Assembly (NCBI RefSeq): GCF_014705605.1
Contig: NZ_JACXIZ010000005.1
Span: forward strand, 1-54,403
Length of the DNA stretch: 54,403 bases
Reading direction: 5' to 3'
Source of the DNA: Paenibacillus sabuli
GTDB taxonomy: Bacteria; Bacillota; Bacilli; Paenibacillales; Paenibacillaceae
Shown piece after piece: positions 25,500-32,906 of this stretch. Within the stretch, counting starts at the first letter, position 1, and each line of letters starts with the position of its first letter. A model generated the notes under the pieces. That model made no database searches. It was not told the DNA's origin and was given only the letters and a program-made list of their open reading frames with translations. Both the position numbers and the translations under genes were made by a program.

Positions 25500-26633
25500 A
25501 TGGTGAAGCTGGGGATAATCGGATACGGGCTGCGGATTCACGATGTGTTCCCCGATATCGAGTCGGCCGAGCGGGGCTATCGGATCGCCGCGATTGCGGA
25601 CCCGAACCTGGGCGCCCTGCGGGAAGAGCTGGGGGAGCGGGCGAAGCAGGTGCAATTTTTTGCCGAAGCCGAGACGATGCTGGCGCACTGCGAATTGGAC
25701 GGCGTCGTCATCGGCACGCGCTGCAATTTGCACACCGAGATGGCGCTCAAGGTGCTGCGGCGCGATCTGCCGCTCTATCTGGAAAAGCCGGTAGCCACGA
25801 CGTACGAGGATCTGGCGCGCTTGCGGGCGGGATACGCGGCTTCCCGCTCGGAGGTGGTCGTGTCGTTTCCGCTGCGCAATACGCCGCTTGTCCGACTCGC
25901 CAAGGAGATCGTCGATTCCGGCAAGATCGGGACGGTCGAGCATGTGCAGGCGGTGAACAATGTGCCTTACGGCGGCGTGTATTATCATTCCTGGTACCGC
26001 GACGAGCGGATTACGGGCGGCTTGTTCCTGCAGAAGGCGACGCATGACTTCGATTACCTGAATCATCTGCTCGGCATGCGTCCGGTTGCGGTGTGTGCGA
26101 TGAAGTCGAAGCAGGTGTTCAAGGGGACGAAGCCGGCGGGGCTGAAGTGCGCGGACTGCGAGGAAAACCGCACCTGCGAGGAGAGCGCATTGAAGGCGAA
26201 GCCCGGACCCGGCCGCGGCGAATACTGCTGCTTCGCGGTCGATACCGGCAACGAGGACGCGGGCAGCGCGCTGCTGCGGTACGAGAGCGGCATGCATGCC
26301 AGCTATTCGCAAAATTTCTTCGCCCGGCGCGGTGCCGCGCGGCGCGGCGCCCGGCTGCTCGGCTACAAGGGGACGCTGGAATTCGACTGGTATGCGAGCG
26401 AGCTCAAGGTGCATATGCATCATGAAGCCCGCGTGGAGTCGCATGCGATCGACGCGAGCGCGCTGGATGGACACGGCGGCGGCGATGGAGCGCTGGTGGA
26501 CAATTTTTTGGAGACGATACGCGGTCGCGAGCGCTCGCGTACCACGCTGGATGACGGCTTGCTAAGCGCCCTGCTCTGTCTGAAGGCCAACGAATCGGCG
26601 GAGACGAGCCGGTTTTGTCAGGTGGCGTGGTAG
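25500..26633 (+). CDS. Gfo/Idh/MocA family oxidoreductase with cysteine cluster (377 aa)
   Basis: Begins VKLGIIGYGLRIHDVFPD, has EKP at residues 95-97 and the second-domain HDFDYLNHLLGM. Between residues 217 and 244 it carries an insert with C217xxC220xxxxxC226 and C243-C244 (KCADCEENRTCEES, then EYCCFAVD), a likely metal-binding cluster not needed in the standard fold. Start chosen at ATG 25500, with GAGGG 8 nt upstream; ATG 25494, overlapping the previous stop as TGATG, is the alternative. Last intact gene of the glycan operon; no clear terminator was found after it. Confidence 0.92.
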   Translation: MVKLGIIGYGLRIHDVFPDIESAERGYRIAAIADPNLGALREELGERAKQVQFFAEAETMLAHCELDGVVIGTRCNLHTEMALKVLRRDLPLYLEKPVATTYEDLARLRAGYAASRSEVVVSFPLRNTPLVRLAKEIVDSGKIGTVEHVQAVNNVPYGGVYYHSWYRDERITGGLFLQKATHDFDYLNHLLGMRPVAVCAMKSKQVFKGTKPAGLKCADCEENRTCEESALKAKPGPGRGEYCCFAVDTGNEDAGSALLRYESGMHASYSQNFFARRGAARRGARLLGYKGTLEFDWYASELKVHMHHEARVESHAIDASALDGHGGGDGALVDNFLETIRGRERSRTTLDDGLLSALLCLKANESAETSRFCQVAW

Positions 26634-26660
26634 CCGCAGGATGAATCGGCGCGGCGGCGT

Positions 26661-27083
26661 GTGCTATACTGGGACGGGACAGCATATGCACGTACGCCAA
26701 CAAGCGCCCGGCCTCGCAAGCGGGGCGGCATCCTGAGCGGCAAGTACGGCAGCAGCGGCGATGCGCCGGCGCCGGAGCGCTCGCGGGCGCAGACCGATCC
26801 GAACTTCCGGCGCTTCCTGAGCGACGAACGTCTGGCGCTCGGCCGCAGCGTCAGCGCGCTGGCCGAAGCGAGCGGCTGCTCGCCGAGCGCGCTCGCCCTG
26901 GCCTGGCTGATGCGCCGTCCCGCCGTCTCCACGGTCATCGTCGGCGCGACGCGGCCGGAGCAGGTGGAGGAGAATTACCGCAGTCTTTCCATGAAGCTGA
27001 AGAGCGAGATCATGCCGGAGCTGGACCGTCTGAGCGACCGCTTCCGGCACGGCGAGCCATTTGCGACGTACAGGCTGAGCTAG
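26661..27083 (+). pseudogene. C-terminal remnant of an aldo/keto reductase gene
   Basis: Only the last third of an aldo/keto reductase barrel can be read: RGGILSGKYG, then SPSALALAWLMRRPAVSTVI and GATRPEQVEENYRS, ending FRHGEPFATYRLS. The N-terminal two thirds with the catalytic Asp, Tyr, Lys and His are missing. The first 20 or so residues (MLYWDGTAYARTP) look unrelated. It lies between the glycan operon and the reverse-strand permease genes, where decay does not affect an operon. Could be expressed, but not as an active reductase. Confidence 0.8.
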
Positions 27084-27098
27084 CCGGCGCCGTCTAGC

Positions 27099-27962
27099 CT
27101 ACCCCTTCACCGCCCCGAGCATGACCCCCTTGACGAAGTAGCGCTGGATGAACGGATAGACGATGATGATCGGCAGCGCGACGAGGAAGATCGAGGCGGT
27201 GCGCACCGACAGGCTCGACGTCTCGTTGACCACGCCCATATCCCCGAGCACCGCCGCCATCTCGAGCTGCACGACCATGTCGCGCAGGAAGATCTGCAGC
27301 ACCTGCTTGCTCGCCGTATTGATGTAGATGACCGCGTCCATGTACGTATTCCAGTGCTGGACGGCGATGAACAGCCCGATCGTGGCGATCGAGGCGGTCG
27401 ACAGCGGCAGATAGATGCGGGCGAAGATCGACAGGTCGTTGGCCCCGTCGATGCGCGCCGACTCCTCCAGGCTGGCGGGGATGTTCTCGAAGAACGACTT
27501 GAGCAGGATGACGTTCCACGTGCTGATCGCCGCCGGGATGACGAGCGCCCAGATCGTGTCGATCAGCCCCGTCCCCTTGACGACGAGATAGGTCGGGATG
27601 ATGCCGCCGTTGAACAGCATCGTGATGATGGTGAAGATCATGAAGAACTTCTGTCCCGGCAGATAGCGCTTCGACAGCGCATAGGCGAAGGTCAGCTGCA
27701 GCGACAGGTTGATCGCCAGGCCGAGCCCGGTGCGGGCCAGCGTATTGCCGAACGACGTGATGAAGCGCTCATTCTGCAGGATGATCGTGTACGCCGTCAG
27801 GTCCAGGCCCTGCGGCCACAGCAGCAGCTCGCCCTCGCGGATGCGGGCCGGATCGCTGATCGAGGCCATGATGACGTAGTAGAACGGCATGAAGGTCATG
27901 AAGGCAAACCCAATCAGCACGGCGCCGATCACGGCATTGCCGGGCTGTATTTTTTTGGACAT
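27099..27962 (-). CDS. sugar ABC importer permease (YtcP/LplC-like, 287 aa)
   Basis: A MalG-type membrane subunit with the EAA docking loop (LEESARIDGANDLSIFARIY) and the typical end IIVYPFIQRYFVKGVMLGAV. The start MSKKIQPGNAVIGAVLIGFA lies behind a G-run ribosome site. It is the second gene of a two-gene leftward operon with the permease gene 16 bp upstream. The binding protein and ATPase are not on this strand; the likely binding protein is at 31333, beyond the divergent regulatory region. Confidence 0.95.
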   Translation of the reverse strand: MSKKIQPGNAVIGAVLIGFAFMTFMPFYYVIMASISDPARIREGELLLWPQGLDLTAYTIILQNERFITSFGNTLARTGLGLAINLSLQLTFAYALSKRYLPGQKFFMIFTIITMLFNGGIIPTYLVVKGTGLIDTIWALVIPAAISTWNVILLKSFFENIPASLEESARIDGANDLSIFARIYLPLSTASIATIGLFIAVQHWNTYMDAVIYINTASKQVLQIFLRDMVVQLEMAAVLGDMGVVNETSSLSVRTASIFLVALPIIIVYPFIQRYFVKGVMLGAVKG

Positions 27963-27978
27963 GGTCGAATCCCCCCTT

Positions 27979-28884
27979 TTACCAGATCGAATTGTCGCTG
28001 AAGCGCTGCGCCAGCCGGTTGGCGCCCCAGATCAGGAAGAAGCCGATGACCGACTGGAACAGGCCGATCGCCGTCGTCAGGCTGAACTGCGCATCCTGCA
28101 GGCCGACGCGGTAGATGTACGTGCTGAGCACGTCGCCGACATCGTAGACGGTCGGATTGTACATCACGTAGATCTGCTCGAAGCCGTAATCCATCATGTT
28201 GCCGATCTTGAGGATGAGCAGGATGACGATCGTGTTGCGGATGCCGGGCAGCGTGACGTGCACGAGCTTCTGCATCCGCGTCGCGCCGTCGATCGTCGCA
28301 GCCTCGTACTGCTCCGGGTCGATCGCCGACAGCGCGGCCAGATAGATGATCGCCAGCCAGCCCGTCTCCTTGAGGATGAGCGAGCCGATGATGATCGGGC
28401 GGAAGTAATCCGACTGCGTCATGTAATGCACGCTGCCCCATCCGAATAGCTCCCGGAGCTGGTTGACGAGCCCGTCATTGGGCGAGAGCAGCTGGATGAC
28501 GATGCCGCCGAATACGACCCACGACAGGAAGTGCGGGAAGTAGACGATCGTCTGGATCGAGCGCTTGAACGCCAGGTTCTTGAGCTCGTTGAGCAGGAGC
28601 GCCAGGATGATCGGCGCCGGGAACGAGAACAGCAGTTCGTAGACGTTGATCAGGATCGTGTTCTTCACGATGCGATAGAAGTCCGGGTAGCCGAACAGGA
28701 AGTCGAAGTGCTTCCAGCCGACCCACGGGCTGTCCCAGATGCCCTTGCCGAAGTTGAAGTCCTTGAATGCGATAATGACCCCGTACATCGGCAAGTATTT
28801 GTACACCAGGTACCAGGCGAAGCCGGGCAGCAGCAGCAGATACAGATACTTGTACTTGGCGATTCGCCGCCAGTGCGCTTGCAT
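27979..28884 (-). CDS. sugar ABC importer permease (LplB-like, 301 aa)
   Basis: A MalF-type membrane subunit: opening helices YLYLLLLPGFAWYLVYKYLP, then PHFLSWVVFGGIVIQLL, and the EAA loop EQYEAATIDGATRMQKLVHV. Start ATG 28884 with GGAGGGG 7 nt upstream. First gene of the leftward operon; its promoter abuts the phased repeat at 28946-29005, which suggests control by the AraC-type protein encoded divergently. Confidence 0.95.
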   Translation of the reverse strand: MQAHWRRIAKYKYLYLLLLPGFAWYLVYKYLPMYGVIIAFKDFNFGKGIWDSPWVGWKHFDFLFGYPDFYRIVKNTILINVYELLFSFPAPIILALLLNELKNLAFKRSIQTIVYFPHFLSWVVFGGIVIQLLSPNDGLVNQLRELFGWGSVHYMTQSDYFRPIIIGSLILKETGWLAIIYLAALSAIDPEQYEAATIDGATRMQKLVHVTLPGIRNTIVILLILKIGNMMDYGFEQIYVMYNPTVYDVGDVLSTYIYRVGLQDAQFSLTTAIGLFQSVIGFFLIWGANRLAQRFSDNSIW

Positions 28885-28916
28885 GTCGATCCCCTCCAGT
28901 GGCGCGGTATGGCCCC

Positions 28917-28945
28917 ATTATGGCGCGCCGCAGCCAGTCTGCCTA
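28917..28945 (-). promoter_or_regulatory. predicted leftward promoter of the permease operon
   Basis: Read on the reverse strand: TAGGCA (28945-28940), a 17-bp spacer and CATAAT (28922-28917). Its -35 touches the left end of the phased repeat array directly. Confidence 0.55.
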
Positions 28946-29005
28946 TGAACCGTTTTTGCGATCATGTCGATCTTTTTGGATGACGCGTGAACGGTTTTTT
29001 TGATC
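28946..29005. promoter_or_regulatory. helically phased direct repeats, candidate AraC-type operator
   Basis: TGAACCGTTTTTGCGATC (28946-28963) and TGAACGGTTTTTTTGATC (28988-29005) match at 15 of 18 positions and are exactly 42 bp apart, four helical turns. A weaker middle copy starts at 28967 (TCGATCTTTTTGGATGAC). The T-runs recur every 20-22 bp. AraC-family proteins bind direct half-sites about two turns apart, and this array sits between two divergent promoters. Confidence 0.65.
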
Positions 29006-29034
29006 TGGACATTTAGGCCCGACCCACGTATATT
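29006..29034 (+). promoter_or_regulatory. predicted rightward promoter of the AraC-type regulator gene
   Basis: TGGACA (29006-29011), a 17-bp spacer and TATATT (29029-29034). The -35 begins at the base after the operator array, the position used by activators that contact RNA polymerase. Confidence 0.6.
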
Positions 29035-29069
29035 GGGAACCGACACCCATGCAGAAAAGAGGGCCAGCC

Positions 29070-31217
29070 ATGCGAACCGGGTTATTGGGATGGAAGGACA
29101 AATCGGTGCTGCTCGTCTTTGCGGTCATTCTCCTGGCGTCGATCGCCGCCGTCTTGCTGTACGATCAAAAAACGCGCGCGGCGTATATCGACGAGCGCAT
29201 GTACGATTATGAGCAGCGACATGAGAAAGCGTATTCATCAATGTATCTGTACACGGAGCAGCTGCAGGCGCTGTACCGTCAGCTGCTGCTCGGCCGCGAG
29301 CTGAACGCCTGGCTGAGCAATCCCGGCGAGCTGACGCAGGATATGTACGGGCTCAGCCAGATTCAGGGCTCCTTCTTCGATCTGATCAACAGCCACGCCG
29401 GCATCGCATCGATCTACCTGCACAATCGCAAGACCGATGTCGTGCTGTCGACGCACGACATGCTCGCCGAGCTGGCGCAATTCCCGCGGCATGCGGTATT
29501 CGACGCGCTCTATGCCCGCGAGCAGCCCTATCTGTGGCAGGTCTCGGGCTCGGAGGACGCGCCGCGCATCTCCGCCGTCGCGGCGATCGGCAAGCGCGGC
29601 GCGGTGGCGATCCAGATCGACGCCGCCTACCTGCAGGAGCAGGTGCTGGGCGGCAGCCCGCATGTGCTGTGGCTCGACGAGCACGAGCAGGTGCTGCTGG
29701 CGGGCGATCCGGGACTGCGCGCGTATTATGGCGCGCATCGCCGCGAGCTGCTGGACGTGCAGCAGACGTCGTACATGCTCGGCGATTATTTCGTCATCCG
29801 CTCGTCCTCGTCCTCGCCCGCGCGCAAGTGGCAGCTGCTGACGCTCGTGCCGCGCGGCGAGCTGCTGCCGGCCGCTGCTCGCCAAGCGCCCTACACCTAC
29901 ACGATCCTCGGGTTGTGCGCGGCGATGGGCGTGCTCATGTTCGTCTACTTCCGCTATATCCGGCGCGGCCAGGAGCAGCTGTCGGCGGTGCGATTCCGGC
30001 GCCATCTGGAGGACTCGCGCAGCGCGCTGATCGCCGATCTGCTGCACGGCAAGCACAGCGTGGAGCAGCTGCGGGAGACGGCCGCCCAGTACGAGGTCGA
30101 GCTGTCGGCGCGCGGCTATCAGGTGCTCGTCTTCCAGATCGACAATTATTACAATTACCTGCTCGCCAAGTCGAGCAGCGAGCGCTTCCTCACGAACAAG
30201 CAGATCTACAGCGCGATCAAGTGGACGTTTGCACTGCGCTACAATGCATATGCGATCAACACCGAGCCGGAGAAGGTGGCGGTCCTGCTCTGCCACGATA
30301 CGCTGGACGAGGGGACGACGGGCGAGCTGGAGGCGACGATCCGCTATATCCAGGACGATATCCTGGCGAACTGCGGCCTCACCGTGTGCGCCGGCGTCAG
30401 CGAGGTGGCGGGGCCGCTCGAACAGGTGCACAGCTGTCACGTCCACGCCCGGTCGGCACTGGAATACAAGGCGGTCTACGGCAAGCACGCGCTCATCCAC
30501 TACGAGCGGATCGCCGCTCCGGGGGACGCGCCGCTGCAGCAGCGGAGCGAGGAGATCGGGCGCATCCCGGTCTATCTGCAGGAGGGCAAGCTCGAGGCGA
30601 TCCAGCGCTGCATGACGCTGGCGCTGGAGCAGGCGATGGCGGCGGAGCGCTTCACGCCGGAGTGGATCGACGCGGTATGCGCGAATATGATGGCGCAGCT
30701 GATGAAGGTCGTGATCGAGCAGCGCATCGACATCAATCAGGCATGCGGCGAGGATGTCTTCATCACGCTGTACAGCTACGAATTCCTGGACGAAAAAAAG
30801 GCGTATATGCTGCATGTGTGCCGCACCATCGTGGAGCAACTCGAGTCGCGCCGCGAGAGCGCGCAGTCCAATACGAGCCTCAAGCTGATCATCGACTACA
30901 TCGATCATCACTACGACCAGCCGATCTCGCTGACGATGCTGGCCGGAGAGCTGTCGATGAGCCCGTCTTACTTGAGCGCCTTCATCAAAAATCAGCTCGG
31001 CATCGGGTTCCTCGACTACGTCATCAAGCTGCGCCTGCAAAAGGCGATGAAGCTGCTGGAGAACGACGATCTGACGATCCAGAAGATCGCCGAGTCCTGC
31101 GGCTACGACACTGTGCACACCTTCATCCGCCACTTCAAGAAGGCGCACCATATGCCGCCCAACGAATACCGCATGCGCAACCGGATGTGCAAAAAATCGG
31201 CCATCCCCGAATCGTAA
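29070..31217 (+). CDS. membrane-anchored AraC-family transcriptional regulator (715 aa)
   Basis: A one-component regulator: membrane helix near residues 11-33 (VLLVFAVILLASIAAVLLY), an extracellular Cache-like sensor, a second helix near 275-297 (TYTILGLCAAMGVLMFVYF), a cytoplasmic linker, and an AraC DNA-binding domain in the last 105 residues (ISLTMLAGELSMSPSYLSAF, then IAESCGYDTVHTFIRHFKKA). No receiver aspartate is present. Start set at ATG 29070 with AGAGGG 6 nt upstream; ATG 29049 lies only about 15 bp after the -10. It probably controls the divergent permease operon and its own operon through the repeat array. Confidence 0.92.
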   Translation: MRTGLLGWKDKSVLLVFAVILLASIAAVLLYDQKTRAAYIDERMYDYEQRHEKAYSSMYLYTEQLQALYRQLLLGRELNAWLSNPGELTQDMYGLSQIQGSFFDLINSHAGIASIYLHNRKTDVVLSTHDMLAELAQFPRHAVFDALYAREQPYLWQVSGSEDAPRISAVAAIGKRGAVAIQIDAAYLQEQVLGGSPHVLWLDEHEQVLLAGDPGLRAYYGAHRRELLDVQQTSYMLGDYFVIRSSSSSPARKWQLLTLVPRGELLPAAARQAPYTYTILGLCAAMGVLMFVYFRYIRRGQEQLSAVRFRRHLEDSRSALIADLLHGKHSVEQLRETAAQYEVELSARGYQVLVFQIDNYYNYLLAKSSSERFLTNKQIYSAIKWTFALRYNAYAINTEPEKVAVLLCHDTLDEGTTGELEATIRYIQDDILANCGLTVCAGVSEVAGPLEQVHSCHVHARSALEYKAVYGKHALIHYERIAAPGDAPLQQRSEEIGRIPVYLQEGKLEAIQRCMTLALEQAMAAERFTPEWIDAVCANMMAQLMKVVIEQRIDINQACGEDVFITLYSYEFLDEKKAYMLHVCRTIVEQLESRRESAQSNTSLKLIIDYIDHHYDQPISLTMLAGELSMSPSYLSAFIKNQLGIGFLDYVIKLRLQKAMKLLENDDLTIQKIAESCGYDTVHTFIRHFKKAHHMPPNEYRMRNRMCKKSAIPES

Positions 31218-31246
31218 AAACGATACATCGTCGTAGAGATTATCCA

Positions 31247-31274
31247 TTGAACATCGGGTTGGGGCAGCTAGAAT
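31247..31274 (+). promoter_or_regulatory. predicted promoter of the second binding-protein gene
   Basis: TTGAAC (31247-31252), a 16-bp spacer and TAGAAT (31269-31274), then GGGGAGGG before ATG 31333. Confidence 0.6.
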
Positions 31275-31332
31275 GAGGGGTATCCGGGGGCAGTCTCCGG
31301 AAATGCGCGAGAAGAAATGGGGAGGGTGTGCA

Positions 31333-32883
31333 ATGAGCAAGCGGACCAGATGGCACTGCGCGGGGGCGCTCGGCATGGCGGCGCTGCTGCTGGCGGCGGG
31401 CTGCGGCAACGGCAATAACGGCGGTAACGACGGGAATGGCAACACGGGAGGCGCCACCGGCGGCGACGGGGGCCAGGTCGGAGCAGGCAGCGTGCCGACC
31501 TTCGAGGTGATGTTCGATTATAATGTCGACCCCGAGGGGATGTCGCTGACGGACAACGAATACATCGACTACCTGGAGGAGCAGACCGGCGTCAGGGTAG
31601 AGGTCAATTCGCCGGGCTCGGCCGGCTATATGGATAAGCTCAATATCCTGATGGCCTCCGGGGAGTATCCCGACGGCTTCATGGTGACGGAGGCAAATCG
31701 GGCCAAGCTGCTGCAATTCGCCGGTGACGGGCTGCTGACCGATCTGGCGCCGTATCTGGACGATTATCCGAACCTGAGCGAGGTGATGCCGGAGGAGGCG
31801 TGGCTGCCGGTGACGCAGGAGGGCAAGGTGTGGGCCCTGCCGTACAATCGCCATGACGGCTTCAATCAGGTCGTCTACATCAATAAGACGTGGCTGGACG
31901 CGCTCGGGCTCGACATTCCGCGCACGGTGGACGAATTCTATGCCGTCATGAAAGCGTTCACGGATAAGGATCCGGACGGCAACGGCAAGGACGACACGTT
32001 CGGCCTGCTCGCCAACAGTGACCTGTCCTACGGCGGCCGGATGTTCCAGGCGGCGTTCGGCGCGGAAGGGTATACGTACGAGGGCGGCGAGCTGCTGCCC
32101 GCGGAGATCACGCCCGCCTACCAGCAATACCTGGCCTTCATGAACCGGCTGACCGCCGAGGGCATCCTCGATCCGGAGTTCCCGACGACGACGGGCACGA
32201 TCTTCCGGCAGAAGATCAACACGCTCAAGTACGGCATGTTCAACGGCTTCTGGCACTTCCAGAGCGGCAAGGAATTCTCGCCGGGCGTATTCGACCACTT
32301 CATCGCCATCGCGCCGCCGCTGCGTCCGGACGGCTCGGAGACGGTGTTCACGTATAACTCGACGAATCGCCATTACATCGCCATCCCGGAGAGCACGGAC
32401 AATGTGGAGGCGCTGCTGTCCTTCTACGACTGGGCGGTATCGGAGGAAGGCACGAAGTACAACTTCATGGGCATCGAGGGCGTCCACTGGCAGGAGACGG
32501 CGGACGGCGGATACGAGAAGATCGGCGAGCGCAACGCGCTGCACTGGGCCTTCTCGATGATCAAGCACGGCCTGTACACCGACGAGGTGAAGGCCTATAT
32601 GAAGACGGAGTTCGGCGACGACGTGATCGACAATCTGACGCTGGCCAGCGACACCGGGACGCTCGACAAGATCGCCGCCTCGCTGCCGTATTATCCCGAG
32701 CTGGCGGCGTACAATCTGCCCAAGATTGTGGAGGAGTACCGCGCCAAGGCGATCCTCGGCAACGCCAATGTCGAAGCCGACTTCGACGCTTTCGTCGCGA
32801 AGTATCGCGCCTCCGGCGGCGACAAGGCCATCGGCCTGTGGACGGACTGGTACGAGGCGAACAAGGCGAGCTTGCAGGATTAG
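31333..32883 (+). CDS. sugar ABC importer, extracellular substrate-binding lipoprotein (516 aa)
   Basis: Signal peptide with lipobox LLAAGC and C24 as lipid anchor, then a Gly/Asn-rich linker (GNGNNGGNDGNGNTGG). Family 1 binding-protein body with EYIDYLEEQTGVRVEVNSPG and an EF-hand-like loop DPDGNGKDDTFGLL common in LplA-like proteins. Start ATG 31333 chosen for its ribosome site and the signal peptide. It is the only binding protein near the two reverse-strand permease genes, so I infer that they form one importer. The FG-GAP gene follows 23 bp later. Confidence 0.93.
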   Translation: MSKRTRWHCAGALGMAALLLAAGCGNGNNGGNDGNGNTGGATGGDGGQVGAGSVPTFEVMFDYNVDPEGMSLTDNEYIDYLEEQTGVRVEVNSPGSAGYMDKLNILMASGEYPDGFMVTEANRAKLLQFAGDGLLTDLAPYLDDYPNLSEVMPEEAWLPVTQEGKVWALPYNRHDGFNQVVYINKTWLDALGLDIPRTVDEFYAVMKAFTDKDPDGNGKDDTFGLLANSDLSYGGRMFQAAFGAEGYTYEGGELLPAEITPAYQQYLAFMNRLTAEGILDPEFPTTTGTIFRQKINTLKYGMFNGFWHFQSGKEFSPGVFDHFIAIAPPLRPDGSETVFTYNSTNRHYIAIPESTDNVEALLSFYDWAVSEEGTKYNFMGIEGVHWQETADGGYEKIGERNALHWAFSMIKHGLYTDEVKAYMKTEFGDDVIDNLTLASDTGTLDKIAASLPYYPELAAYNLPKIVEEYRAKAILGNANVEADFDAFVAKYRASGGDKAIGLWTDWYEANKASLQD

Positions 32884-32906
32884 ACGCGGCGATAGGAGGT
32901 TTACGT

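Noticed and set aside
29238-31457. 739-codon reverse open frame
   Set aside because: Shadow of the membrane AraC-type regulator gene; composition is typical antisense.
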